Source of the DNA: Golubevia sp. BC0850
Taxonomy: Eukaryota > Basidiomycota > Exobasidiomycetes > Golubeviales > Golubeviaceae
Direction of reading: 5' to 3'
DNA: 64,000 bases
NCBI GenBank assembly: GCA_012976225.1
Contig: JAAVVG010000017.1
Location: 496,001-560,000, forward strand
Both the position numbers and the translations under genes were made by a program. Below, in pieces: positions 1 to 11,744 of the stretch. The notes beneath the pieces were generated by a model that was not told the origin of the DNA, ran no database searches, and saw nothing but the letters and a program-made list of their open reading frames with translations. Position 1 is the first letter of the stretch; every line of letters begins with the position of its first letter.

Positions 1-671
1 CTCCGTATGTGGCTGAAGAGAGCAGGGAGAGAGGAAAAGGAAGGTGAGAAATCAGAACTCAGAAGGATCTGCTTCTTCAGAAAACTATTTCCTTAAGCAA
101 AGAACTCACCTTCCCAATAATGATGATAGTAGTTCAAGTTACCTTGAGAAGGTCCCAAACCAGTCATTTGTAATTGGACCCATTGAGAAACGACAGCTCT
201 TTCTTCAGGAGTCTTTCCGAAGTATTTCCCTTCCTTGTCGTATTTGTCTACTAGATAAGTCAAGATCGCACCTGATTCCCAGACTACAAAGTCTGAGTTC
301 GAGTGATCTACTAAAGCTGGGACTCTTCCGTTTGGGTTGAACTTGGTGAATTCGGCACCCTTGACTGGAGAGGTAGGATAGGACGAAGGGGCCAAAGATC
401 TAAGTCAGTGGAAATGTTGCAAGATGCTGCTGAGAAGAGGATGTTGGGACTTACCTCCAGTCTTTGGATCATCCCCAAAGTTTAGAGCAATGACCTCATA
501 GGGGAGTGATAGTTTCTCTAGAAGAATGGCGATCTTTAGAGGGTTTGGTCCGGGACCTAAAAGAAAGTAGGATAATGGAAAGATTGGCATCAGCCACTGC
601 AAGCGATAGTCTACTTTGATGTATGTCTATTAGAACGTACCAGCGTGAGAGTACAGAGTGAATTGAGACAT
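1..671 (-). CDS. Glutathione S-transferase, Ure2-like (partial, runs off window start)
   Basis: Seen: four exons on the minus strand, 641-671, 455-556, 110-364 and 1-12 (cut by the window edge), all joined in phase by GT-AG introns. The protein begins MSQFTLYSHAGPGPNP and has an N-terminal thioredoxin-like GST domain: the substrate-side loop, then FNPNGRVPALVDH with the cis-proline, then the glutathione-binding step VWESGAILTYLVDKY. The C-terminal helical domain starts with QWVQLQMTGLGP, where the window ends. Known: Ure2-like fungal GSTs conjugate glutathione to electrophiles or reduce peroxides in the cytosol. Start choice: first ATG, giving a short exon that splices cleanly into the GPGPNP segment. 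Substrate cannot be told from sequence. The last junction (exon 3 to the edge fragment) is the least certain. Confidence 0.85.
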
Positions 672-1344
672 TTTGAGTGTTGGGAAGGGAGAGAAGAAGA
701 GAAGCATTCAAATATTCAAAGCGAGATTCACTTTAAGTACCACTCCTTCCAATCCCCGTTTTTGTGGAGGAATACAATACGTCGTACCACCTGACTTGCT
801 CTCTTCCTCAACTCTGGACGTTCTCTACTCTTCTTTCTCTTCTTTCCTTTCTTTGAACTGCAAAAGATAGACTGCCAGACTGCCGGATGAACTATCCAAC
901 TTGTCTCTGACGTCGACCGCTCCACTCGAACCTCGACTCTGAACCGCCACGGAAATAGTGAGAAAGACGGAAACAAAGTCCTTGGGTTCTGAATTAAAGG
1001 AGTGCTAAGCGAAAAGAAGGAGAAAGTACAAGATTGTCCAAGTTAAAAAAAAGAAAAATGAGGAAGTGAAGAGAGAGCTATGAGCAGGAGCAAATGTAAA
1101 AGCAGAGAAAGAGTCGAAAATAAAAGAGTGTGTGGGTTTTTGTTAAAGCTTTGTATCGTTTAACTTGATATGTGTGGTAGTCTTTGTTATTAGTAGAGAC
1201 AATCGATTAGAACTGGAAACTAAAAGCTGAGTAGGAAGATTTTGATGAACTTTGCGAGAGAGAGAATTGTCCGAGTTGAGGAAAGAAGTTTGAGAAGAAG
1301 AGAAAGATAGAAGGGATCCAAAGGAAGAGATGGAGCTGAAGAAT
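672..1344. other. Intergenic, GST promoter and deacetylase 3' flank
   Basis: Seen: purine-rich on the plus strand between about 1000 and 1340. No ORF here resembles a gene. It should hold the GST promoter and the 3' UTR of the next minus-strand gene. Confidence 0.5.
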
Positions 1345-3353
1345 CTAACCTTCTCCTGGAACGGGAGTACCTGAACGATTGGAAGTGGACGGGCGAAAGA
1401 CGAGAAAGGTCAGCGTCAAGGTCGTCTAAGTGACCGGCCTCTGACTATCAATCAGAATTTAAAAGAATTGGATACTGACCATCACAAGTCCAACTGCTAT
1501 CTCTTGATCCATGAGCTCCCTGAACTTTGTAAGGGTTCAAAGATAGTCCCTCGGCGACAGTTACGAAGTTCTTGTAACCATTCTTCTTCAGAATTGGGAT
1601 ACCTTGAGGAACGAGCTTTTGGACGGTGCTAGATAGGAGGGTCAATGAAACAGAAGCAAGAGAGAAGACGTCAGATTGACGCTCTCGTCGACACCGTGTT
1701 GGCTCAGACCTCAGCTTCACCTCTCCACACCGTAGGTGCCACTTTGATGTTGATAACCTGTTTAGTTTCTTTCGATGCGTTTCCCCTCTCTTGAGGAGTT
1801 CTTCTCGGACATCAACTCACTCTTGGTAAACTTCATGCATGAGAATGACTTCATGTTTAGGAGCTTTTATTCCTCTTAAGACATCCAACGATTCGTTGAC
1901 AGATTTTCCTTGAGAATCGCCGCTGTCTGTAGTCCATGTAATAACCACCACTAGAAGCCAGCAGTCCAAATCCGTACAGATGAAATGTCAGATCAACCCC
2001 AAGGAACAAGAGAAGGATAGCTATCCTGCGACTGAGCAACTCACGGTCATGTTTTTCGTTCAGATACTTAACGCAAGCATCATCACATTCTCCATAAGGT
2101 GCTGTGTAGTAGAGGGGGTACGATAGTCAGTGAGACGAGCTTCAGCTTGAAGAGGTATCTCCAACCAGGCGAGCTTCAGCATGGGTAGGCGTCCCCATCC
2201 CACCTTACTTTCATGGAAAGAATAGAATCTCAATACTCACGTCTAATGAAAGCTGGAACGACTCCCACGATCTTCATCATAGCAGTCTCGAGAGTTTCAA
2301 TCTGCTTATCGATCTGAGAGTGGGTTTGAGAGTTCAAGTGAACGTGGGACCAAGTGTGAGAAGCTAGTTGATGTCCAGACTTGAGAGATCTACGTAGGGA
2401 TGAGACTTGGTTTGCATCGTAGATACACTGAGGAGAGAAAGGAAGAAGAGAAGGGATGGAACAGGAGGGGAGAAGGTATCAGCAACATCTCCATCTTGTC
2501 TCTTCTGCACGGATAAGTCATCGTGTCGCTCACATCATAATTGTACCCATTGATGAAATAAGTGGCCTGAACAAGGGGAAGAAAGATGAGCAGAGGGAAC
2601 TCAGAAAGCATTCAGGGTTGAGTCGTGTGACACAGACTGCTACTTACATGAACTCCAGCGTCATTGAGAGTTTGGTCCAACTCCTTGTGGTACTGATAGG
2701 AACCGTCATCGAAGGTCAAACTATCAGAGAGATGAAGAAGAAAAAAGAGGAGAAGGGAGGAGGAGATAATCGGAGATCAGTGTTCAGGTACCAGTCTTAG
2801 GACCACAAGTTTGTTTGGATCGAATCGCTGGCCGGCGGTAAGCCTCGGGACCCTCCTCCTCAAACAGAACTCACGCCATACAGGCAGAAGTCTACGAGAG
2901 ATGGTATAGAGAGAGATAGAGATGGAAAGAGAGAGGTGTCAGAGAGTTTGTGCGAGGGGGGTTAGGTAGGGAGCTGTGTTGTTCTTCAAATGACCTTCAC
3001 CTCCTTGCCTCCTTGAATTTGATCTGTCCTGTATTCCCAATCTTGTCCTTTCCTTTCCATTCAATAGATTGTGCTATACTAACCCTACACCTAGTCTTCA
3101 GACCATTGTTCTGACTGGCTCTTCCCTCCAATCTACCTCTTTTCTCTGCGTGAGTTTCTAAGATTCCTTGCACGTCTCTCGCTGTCAGGAACTCTCCGAA
3201 GGCGCCAACTGTATAGGTAGAAGGATGACGTTTCAATAGATCATCTCTAACTTCTTTTGGAAGATGAGGTAGCTTGATCTCGGAAGGAAGGGCGAGGACG
3301 GTAGTTAGAGGTAGAAGAGAGAGAAGAGAGATGAATGTTTTGCACAGTTGCAT
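1345..3353 (-). CDS. Secreted chitin/polysaccharide deacetylase (CE4 family)
   Basis: Seen: ten phase-consistent exons (3084-3353, 2875-2891, 2804-2827, 2648-2720, 2534-2566, 2241-2427, 2045-2101, 1821-1950, 1480-1628, 1345-1370) give 321 residues. An N-terminal signal peptide (MQLCKTFISLLSLLPLTTVLA) is followed by a pro-region. The NodB domain carries LTFDDG (catalytic and metal aspartates), ATYFINGYNYDCIYD, SHTWSH (metal histidines), FIRPPYG, TTDSGDS and LMHE. The tail SSWTCDG follows GYKNFVTVAEGLS. Known: CE4 enzymes remove acetyl groups from chitin or related polysaccharides in the wall. Odd: exons 2 and 3 are only 17 and 24 bp. The donor ending exon 3 (GTCCTA) is weak and was chosen because only it keeps phase into LTFDDG. 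No GPI-anchor tail is seen, so it is probably secreted. Confidence 0.87.
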
Positions 3354-3869
3354 TTTTGAAATGATGAAGGACTTGATAGTGTTGAAGGAGATTAAAGAAA
3401 CTTGAATCAGAACCAAAGGGAAGAAGAAGGGGAAGAATAAGGAAAGGGAAACGGAAGGGAAGGCCGGAAGAGGAAGAAAGAAAAGGATGAGTGGTTATGA
3501 GTGAAAAGAAGAGCAGCAGAGAGGACGGTTCCCCAAGGGCTGGAGGCTCTGTCCTACCGATACCCGCACTGGTCCCGATTATCCAGACCTTGATGTCCTT
3601 CTGGTCCTCACGGATTTTTGCCCTTTAGTTCACAAAGTGCTGCACCTCACCAAGCTGAACGCTCCAGCGATGGGAAGGGGAGAGAACCCCTTCACTCAAT
3701 GCCTCCTTCGCGGGCTAGCTAGCTGTCTCTCTGACTCCCAAAATCATCGAACCTCCAGGGATATTCAAAGGACGAAAACACAACTCGTAACCTTTTCAGC
3801 CAAGCTATATCATTCTAAATTGCGTCTAAGAGAGTACGTCTTTCAACCCAATCTCCTTCCCTCCAACTT
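3354..3869. other. Intergenic, deacetylase promoter
   Basis: Seen: purine-rich on the plus strand just upstream of the deacetylase start, then pyrimidine-rich toward the CAB2 stop. No supported gene. Confidence 0.5.
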
Positions 3870-5909
3870 TCACTTCTTCTCCTCCCCACTCTTTATCCAA
3901 CTTTCATGCCTCTTACAAAGTTCCCTTACGATGTCCTCCTCGATTTCTCTTTCGCCCCCTTTCCCTCTTGGAGGTTCAGGTAATCCTTCTCCCACAGGAA
4001 GTGGTGGAACTCCCTTCATTTTTGCCAACTTCATCCAGGTGTGAGTGAATTGACTTGGAGAAGCAGTTCCATCTGATGAAATCGGAGTCACTTGAATTGG
4101 AATCCTCTCCACAAAGACTACTTCAAATTTCCTTCGATTCAAATCGTTTCCTATGACAACTTGATGTCCATATCTTTCTAAGGCTGCTGTTGCTTTTGGG
4201 ATTAGGAGATTTTGGTCTGTTTCGAGCTGGTCGAGAGATGGGGAGAAAAGTGTTCAAGAAATCAGAAACAATTGAGTGAGTATGGGATGGAATCCATCTT
4301 TCGATCTAGAGAGTCTTGATTCTTGAAGGTGGGGCTGTCAACTCGAAGGATCAATGGACACCTCTAATCAAGGATCTCTTCTTACTAGCTCTCTACTTGC
4401 TAGAAAAAAGAGAGCAACTCACCTTAAAGCTGACTACGAAGCCTTCTGGAGCCCATTGTTGAACCATTGGTTTGAGGACTTTCGGAACTTGATCCATTTC
4501 AATCGTCAAAGAACCTTTTCCAGATTGAATCTTGTGCTCCGGCTAAAAGTTCGGTGAACCCGGAGCACGATGTAAAGAAAGAGAAGATAAAAAGAGATGG
4601 ATTCGTGGATCATAGGAAACAAAGGAGGAGAGGAAGAAGTCAGAAAAGGCTTCATTCCTTCTCAACTGGCCTCGTTCGATTTTGCTTCCCTTCGCACACT
4701 CAAGAAGAAGAATGGAAAAAGAGGCAATCTACTCACAGTTTTCTGACTAGGAACAAAGAAATCACTAACAGCAGCCGCCAAGTAATACAACCCATTCCTA
4801 CCTAACGGTTTCATAGCTTTACTCATTTCTCTCAACATGAACAAATATTCATTGACCGTAACGAATGGGATTCTTAAAAGAGTTCCAGCTTTTTGAGTTG
4901 CATGATAAGCTGAGAGAACTGTTGAGAGATCGGAAGTGTATTTCGATAGGACTTGGATTGAAGAGGAGGAAGATTCTCCATCTTGAGATTGAGGTTCACC
5001 TAAAAGATCCAAGAAAGGATTTGTAGTATGTGAATAATGTCGAGTATAAGGACTTAAAGAATGTTGTCTGTGCATGAAAATCACAGCATAACCTGCTGAA
5101 AGGAAATATTCTGCTGAGGTTGCTCCTCTGGTTCCGGCTGAGAAGTTGTCTAGGAATCTCACACTGTGAGAAAGACATTCGAGGATTTCATGATTCAATT
5201 GATGGGTAGGTAGGGGAGGTGAGTAGAAGAATAGGTGAGTTTCATCTTCTGGAACTTCTGAGAAAGAGAGGGAGGTCGGAGAGACAAGCAAGGTGAGAGC
5301 AAAGACTCACACATTCTGTTCGAGAGGGACTGTAGTTCCACCACTCTATTTTGAGAGATCGAAATCAGAGGTTAGAAGAAGTAGGAGAATGAGAGGAGCT
5401 GAGAGGAGTTGAGAAGCTTGCTGCCTTGCCTCCCTTTGACTATACCTCTTCTGCTACTCGATCTACCGATTCTTGGCTCGGGTTTGAAGACAGCTATCAA
5501 CTAAGCTAAGCCGGACTGGTCTGCTCCAAGCTCTGCTATGATTGAAGTAACATCTGCTCTTCCCGTCTCTGCCATCACTTTCTTCTCTATCTTTCCAAAC
5601 GTCTATCTCTCTCTTCCTCTCCCTCTCTCTCCCTCTCTCTCCCTCTCTCTCCCTCGAGCTTTCTCCCTTACGTCCCAGTTCAAGCCACTCTATATCCCAG
5701 CTATCTCCAACCTCACCGATCCCCTGGCTACTCACAGTGACCAAGACTACCTTCCTCCCACTCTGCCTCTGTTTCTCAACGAAGTTTCCCACCTGCTCAG
5801 CTATGGCCTTCAACCCAGCCGGAGGTTCTTGAGTTTCAAAGAATTGCGAAGTTGAGAATTTACCTTTGGAGGTTGAAGCAGAAGCAGAAGCTTCTGCAGA
5901 GGAAGTCAT
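3870..5909 (-). CDS. CAB2: Phosphopantothenate--cysteine ligase (CAB2/PPCS)
   Basis: Role (family knowledge): joins cysteine to 4'-phosphopantothenate, the second step from pantothenate to coenzyme A. Seen: exon 1 (5736-5909) encodes a Ser/Ala-rich start and KVVLVT. Exon 2 (5311-5345) gives SGGTTVPLEQNV. The next exon gives VRFLDNFSAGTRGATSAEYF and VIFMHRQHSLSPYTRH, the eukaryotic PPCS nucleotide and phosphopantothenate signature. Later exons carry YLAAAVSDFFVP, then FKLETDQNLL, AALERYGHQVVIGNDL and a C-terminus ending ESWIKSGEEKK. Eukaryotic PPCS is a stand-alone enzyme not fused to the decarboxylase, as here. Intron 1 is 390 bp and carries a CT-rich tandem repeat. The start is the ATG that opens the TSSAEASASAS leader. 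It is divergent from the Ser-rich gene at 6843. Confidence 0.93.
5621..5655. repeat. CCCTCTCTCT tandem repeat in CAB2 intron 1
   Basis: Seen: three exact 10-bp units of CCCTCTCTCT plus a half unit, inside a longer CT tract within the first CAB2 intron. On the gene's own strand it is purine-rich, so it is not the splice pyrimidine tract. Confidence 0.85.
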
Positions 5910-6842
5910 GGTGGAAGAGAGAGGTGTGAAGGATACAACATTACACCTCTCGCCTCGCAGACCTGGGTACAAACGAGAAGAAGCAATACCCCCCTTGATT
6001 GACCCAACTCGACCATCTCAAGAAGTCTAGAAGAAAACGTTTTCAATCAATTCGGGAAGAGCCAGATTAGGACATGCGGAGAGCAGCAGTCAGAGGTACC
6101 TCCTCTCCCAGGGAACTCACATACTCACAATCTCCCAGTTCCCACCACCCGACTATCTCCATTCAGTTGTCCAAAAAACCAGAATCCAAACAAAGGATTC
6201 TGTGGAAAGGAAGATGTGGCAAAGCGTTGGGAGAAGCGAGACCGCCACAGATTCGCCCATCGCTCCTCGGTCCCGTCTGGATCTGGATTCCTATTCTTTT
6301 TGCGATTCGAGTTTCGACTTCCCTTTGTTTTTGGGTCTCCCTTCTTTTGATCGAAGCTAGTTTCAACATCTTCGCACAATACATGTCCACCACACGAATC
6401 GAGTTCTGCTTTGACCTCGAAAGAAGAGGCTCGAGAGAGGCTCGCAACGTTCATCCCAGAGCTGTTGAATTTTGAGCCAGGATTTTGACTACATACAGTA
6501 CTTGTACATGAACTTTCACTCTGTGGTATTGTTGGTAGAGAAGAAAGAAATCGAATCAGTCACAAGACTAAAGTCTTGTCGACTTGTGTTGAACGTCAAC
6601 GGAACTTGATTGAGCGAAGAGAGACATAGAGACATCTGCCGAGATGAGAAAGAGGATCACACAGGACGCACCGTTACCAGAGGTTTGTGCTGGAGGAACG
6701 GAGAAAGACGAAGTTTATTTCGAATTTCTCTCTCCTCTTTTGTCTTTCTGCTTCTTCTTCTTCATCCTCCCTCCCCACCAACACTTTTCCCTTTTCTTCA
6801 TCCTTCCCCTATAGTCATCTTCCTTATCCTTTCTTCAAAGTA
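5910..6842. promoter_or_regulatory. Divergent intergenic region, CAB2 / Ser-rich gene
   Basis: Seen: 933 bp between two divergent starts. ORFs near 6074-6475 on both strands overlap each other and lack recognisable domains. A perfect 8-bp inverted repeat (ACAAGACT, 2-nt spacer, AGTCTTGT) lies at 6562-6579. The stretch just before 6843 is pyrimidine-rich, as is usual for fungal 5' leaders. Confidence 0.45.
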
Positions 6843-9345
6843 ATGGACAACAGCAACGTTGGAAGTAACAGCAACAAGAACAATAACATCTCAAACAGTC
6901 ATCATCCCTCTTCCTCTTCCTCCTCATCATCCCCACAATCTGCCAGATGGTTAGCATCTCTTCTTTCCCACGCAGGTTTATCAACTTCACCTGATCATGA
7001 TTCAGCCAATCCACAAGATTCATGGGACGCTCATTGGTTACCAAACTATGCATCAAAATGGAGGGAAGATCTTACGGTCAAAGCACTCCCGCCCCACCAC
7101 CACCATCAAGAACAAGAGGACGAATCAGACGATGATGGAGAGATCGATTTGGATGCAGAATTAGACGTTCTTCAAGATTCAGACAATGAGTATGAATCAG
7201 AAGAAGAAGATGGAAAAAGAGTTGGCCGGGATGAGGGGGCCAAGGATTCTGGAGAGATAAGGTTCAGAGAGGAAAGACCACCCATCAAGAGTTACTCTAC
7301 TTCTCGTTCAGTCACTTTCGATTTACCTCCTATTAGTACTTCAGAACAACTGCCACAAGGTCGAGTTAGATCAGCTACTACCAACGATGAGAACTTAGTT
7401 CTCTTTAGACCTCAAAACGGGACCATCACCTTTGGTGCACCTCGTCGTAAGCCTAGATCTTCCTCTTCTTTACTCGCACATAGAAGATCAATTTCTGAAG
7501 GTGATAAGGAGACTTTGATGGCCATGAGAGAACGCTATCAGAATGGACAGGGTCGACTTAGGAGCAACACCACCATCACATCTTCCTCATCTACTCTCAA
7601 ACCTGCTCAGCCTCTATCTATCGACACCTTCCTACCCGTAAGAATGGTTCCATCCTCAACCGTACCTTCAATTCAATTGGAACAAGACAAGGAGAACAAT
7701 CCCCTCAGCTTTCAGTCAACCACCTCTTCACCAATTAGACCCAGAGTCTTGGATCCAGTCGAGTCTCAAACTGAGTCCTCAGTCTCTTCAACAACAATTT
7801 TAAATCCATTACCATTAAGCTTGAAACTAGAAATCAGGTCATCAATGCTAGGAGACTCTCAACATTCTATGACTCGCAGCTCTTCTCTATCAGACGGTTC
7901 TTGTCACGGTGATGCTGGAGATCAAGACTTAGAAGGTCAACTGGAGAGAGCTCTATCGGATATTGGAGAAGAAAGAAAAGTTAATCAACCAATGTTTAAA
8001 TCTCTCTCTGAAGGTCAGCTTCAAGTCTCTACTTCAAACCTACCACTTTCTGGAGGTTTCTCTCCTTACTCTCCATCTTATTCTTCAGGTCCTTCCACTC
8101 CAATCCCTTCAAGCTCAAGATCTTCTCCAAATCATTTCTCTCACACATCTACCTCTACTCCTACTAAGTCTAGCAACTTCACAAGATCCAGACCACAAGT
8201 TCACCGTTCAAATTCTCAACGTTCTCGCTCTCGTCTGGCAGCGGCTTCTCAGAGTGGCCTTCATCAACATTCAGATCCAATCACTTCTTCTCAAATCAGA
8301 TCCCACGCTGGACCTTTCATTAGTTCGGTTGCGGATACTCTATTCCCGAGTGTCGAAGGGGAGAATGGTAGAGCTGGAAGTAAGAGAAGGAGCGGTCAAG
8401 TTGAATTGGAGAGTGACGAATTGGAGGCCAGGAGTCAAGATGAAATATATGCGTGAGTAGACCTTGATCATCTGCCAGTCCGTGCCTCGACACCTTTGTT
8501 GACCTTTCACTTTTGTTCCTACTGCTCTACACAGGCGTCAAAGAGCAAACACAGCTCCTGCAACCGCATACACTCCACAAGGACGTTCTCGATCCAGAGG
8601 CAGAGTTCATTCAACAACTGCCTCTTCAGGTTTAACCACTCCAAGAGATCTATCCATGGCCAACAGAGGTCCTACTTCTCTCAACTCATTCTCTCATAGA
8701 TTCGTCACTAGAATGTCAAGCAGCAACAACAATTCAAGATCTTCTTCACCATCTCGTAGAACCGTCACAGGTAGATCTTCTTCACCTTCTCCATCTCAAG
8801 ACTCTTTCGCTTCCATTGAAACCATCCGTACTTCCGAATCTGGTGAAAGTTCAACTTGTCCTTCACTTTCAAGTTCAATGTCTTCAAGTCCATCTTCGGT
8901 CACCTCTAGAACAACTTCCAGAATTCTTAACGAATCGACTAGTGGAGGTTATATGTCGGGTTTAACTAGAGGAATCTCTTTGTCTCAAACTTTATCTAGA
9001 GCTTACAATTCGTTACCTATTCCTTCGATATTCTCTAACGAAACTGATAATCAATTGGCTAAGTTGGAGAGAGATTGTCCTTTGGCAAGTTCCCCGATCG
9101 GATTACCTTCCAAGAAAAGATACTCAAATGAATCGATGGAAGAGAGTTTGAGAAGTTTGGGAGAAATTGGAGATTCTAGTGGATCTGTTACTAGAGGTAG
9201 ATCTCCCATTTCTATTCAGACTTCGAAAGCAATGATGGATCGTCACTGTGGAATGGTCAGCCCTCTTTGGAGAGAATCTAGTCAAGACGAAGATGATGAG
9301 GATGAATGGGAGGAGATGAATGAAGATCATAGGCTTAGAATTTAA
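6843..9345 (+). CDS. Ser-rich protein of unknown function
   Basis: I do not recognise the family. Seen: two exons, 6843-8452 and 8535-9345, phase 2, giving 806 residues. The start is the first in-frame ATG; upstream in-frame sequence lacks one. After a poly-Asn/Ser opening comes a conserved-looking segment ARWLASLLSHAGLS and HWLPNYASKWREDL, then an acidic stretch (DESDDDGEIDLDAELDVL). Long Ser/Thr/Pro/Arg-rich disordered tracts follow with many SPxxS and RSxS sites that could be phosphorylated. The C-terminus is acidic (SQDEDDEDEWEEMNED). No membrane segment or signal peptide. The composition suggests a phospho-regulated scaffold, cell-cycle or signalling protein, but that is inference only. 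Confidence 0.8.
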
Positions 9346-9657
9346 TGATGCTGTCTGTTCAAAATCAAGTCCTCATTTGTCTAACCTCTGCAAATTCCTA
9401 CGTCAACCTTTCTGTTTCAAATTTTTCAACCTTCAGACTCAGCACAAATCTCAACACGAATCAAATGACCCCTCTTTACTTTTCCTGTAAATATCAAGTT
9501 AACGAAGACTCAAAGCAAACCCACCCCTTTCTAGAATAGAAACGGAAGAAGAATTCTCACCTTCCTTCGTGCAACAGGATTAGAACCGAAACAGAGACAC
9601 TTGTTAGTCAATCTCTCTTTCTACCTCTTTAGCAGCAATTACTTTCGGCAAATGAAA

Positions 9658-9763
9658 CGCCAAATAAAACAAATTCAAGACAAAGCAAATGAAGTTTCAA
9701 GAATCCAAAACGCCAAACATAACAAATTCAAGACAAAGCAAATGAAGTTTCAAGAATCCAAAA
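9658..9763. repeat. 53-bp direct tandem duplication
   Basis: Seen: two adjacent 53-bp units (9658-9710 and 9711-9763), both beginning CGCCAAA and ending AAGAATCCAAAA. They differ at only a few positions near the start of the unit. Flanks are AT-rich. No coding reading frame is involved. Confidence 0.9.
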
Positions 9764-10469
9764 CGAACACAACATAAACGATTTCAGTTCCTCTTTGTTC
9801 CTTCTTCTCAATTTTCTCTTTTGTATTCCCTTCAGATCCCCCTCCCTTCGTGTCCGCTTCTATTTCTCTTTTTCCATTCTCAGGAGATCTGAAAAATAAA
9901 ACCAAAGCAGCAAGAACGCTTCCCCAGAATCGGTCTAAGTCTCGTCCATTCTCTACATTCAGGTTTCTCTTTCTCTTTTCTTTACCATACAGTTCTCCTT
10001 TCTCATTCAATCACAATATTCTCGGCCGCTTCCAAAAAAAACTTCCGGTTCAAATTAAATCAAAAGTCACTTTCTTCTTGTTCTCTCTCTCTATATCTCT
10101 TGCCTCTTTCTCCTTCTGTTTCCCGGGTTCCGGCTTCTTTTCAATACAATTGCTTCGCGCCTTTCTTTCTGATGACTGTTTTCATCTGTGTATAAGCAAA
10201 GGGTTGTGAGACGTGCAATGGTGGAAGAAGACTGCTACCTGGTCGCCTGATCTTCGATGGTCAACTGTCGACAGAGAAAGAGTTCATCGGAGCTGTTCCT
10301 TTTTGAAAAGGGCTTGACAATTCCATGAGAGATCAGATGATCTCAGATGATTTAATGTTGCGATCAGCTCCTCAAACTGAAAAGGGTTGGAGGAGGCCTG
10401 AGATTAAAGGCGGTTTGAAGAAGGTAGTGGCGTTGGTCGTATGAGTGGCGGGTGCTCTATTTAGTGAAC

Positions 10470-10540
10470 GAAAGCCCTCATACCTTATTGAACGACACTG
10501 ATGAGAGAGTAATTGGCATGAGTAAAGAGTGAGGGCTTTC
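10470..10540. repeat. 11-bp perfect inverted repeat
   Basis: Seen: GAAAGCCCTCA at 10470-10480 and its exact reverse complement TGAGGGCTTTC at 10530-10540, separated by 49 bp. It could form a stem or be a pair of binding sites. No flanking target-site duplication was seen. Confidence 0.7.
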
Positions 10541-11744
10541 ATCGGAAATCTCAACGACGTTGGCCGACATCCTCGGATGGGATGGAAAGGCCCGTTTCAG
10601 GAGAAGGCCTCTCATTAGAAGAATGAGAGGGTTGAAGAACAAAGCCTCAGTACATTGGAGAGGTTAGAGGCTGTTTGTGGCTATTCATCCGTGTTTTGAA
10701 CTTTCTCATTGAAGTGAAGATGAAGGATTGGTCAACTTGCCTCACGTTTTTCTTGATGGACGCCACGCACTTTTTTCTACTCAATCACCTTACCTCTCTT
10801 GTTTATTTCAAGTAATGGCAAACCTTTTTTTTAGCGAAGTTAGACGTATGATTTTACATCTGCCTTACGCATTGCGGCTTTGTGAGATACTCGGAAAGTC
10901 GAAAAGAATCGAACTGATAAACTCACATTCTCTTCTTCCTCTCCTTCTTTTCACCCAGAACTATTCTTCGTAGCTCAAACTTCCTCAAATCTTTACTCTC
11001 ATCTTGATCTCGACCTCTCGAAGTCTCTTCATCGCCATCGTTCTTTCTTCGAACTCTCTCGCAACTCTCTCGCATCCGCCACCGTCATGTTCAGATGCCA
11101 ATGAAACCTTTACGCTTTCTTCCTTGACTCTCTCTTCACACATCATCGATGATCATCCAACTATCTCGAACTAAAAGGTTCTAAATCCTTTTGGAGAGCT
11201 CTAGTCGACGTCGTGGTCGTTTAAAGAAGCAAGGTCGAGAGGTTTTGGAAGACGGCAATCATGAATGAAGTCGGTTTGGATGGGATCAGAGTTGCAGAAA
11301 GTCGAAGGAGTAAGAGCTTCGAAGGTAAGAACGGAGGGAAGAAAGTCTCGAGAGAACTGAGAAAACAGAGAAAACGGATTACTGAAAGTGAGTTCTAGAC
11401 GTTTGATTAGAGGGAAGTTTAATTCAGCCTTTTCTCGGTGCACTGACTCTCATGTACTCACTCATCTATCTTTACGCGTTCAGCTTTCTTTCGCGTCAGC
11501 GTCACCCCTGTTGCCGAGAAGAGGTGTAAAGAATAATTTCAAATCTGTTCCTTCATAGATCGGTCATGCTGTCATGCCGAAGAGACAAGAGCGGAAATGA
11601 GTGACCGATCAGCTGGTGGGAGACTAGCGTCAAGACTCCTCTCCACTCCCTTTTCGATTCGTTTCCCCTTTCTTTCTATTCCTCCTATCATCTTATACAC
11701 TCCACCATTTTAAAAGGTTATCTCTCTCTTCTTTCAGCTTCAAG

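Larger units (their letters stand above)
9346..11744. other. 2.4-kb intergenic region without a supported gene
   Basis: Seen: short ORFs at 9750-10209, 10372-10554, 10728-10973 and 11201-11443 have no recognisable domain or splice partners. The stretch holds a 53-bp tandem duplication and an 11-bp inverted repeat, listed separately. A TTTTAAAAGG box at 11708-11717 lies 28 bp before the esterase start. An unrecognised non-coding RNA is possible, but I cannot support one. Confidence 0.45.

Noticed and set aside
6074-6475. 133-codon plus ORF with overlapping 109- and 94-codon minus ORFs
   Set aside because: Three overlapping frames in a divergent promoter, none with domains or splice partners.
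6687-6842. In-frame upstream extension of the Ser-rich protein at 6843
   Set aside because: There is no ATG in this stretch, which would start at a GTG. It also reads like a CT-rich leader.
11201-11443. 80-codon minus ORF upstream of the esterase
   Set aside because: No motif, no intron signals that extend it, and it lies in promoter DNA.
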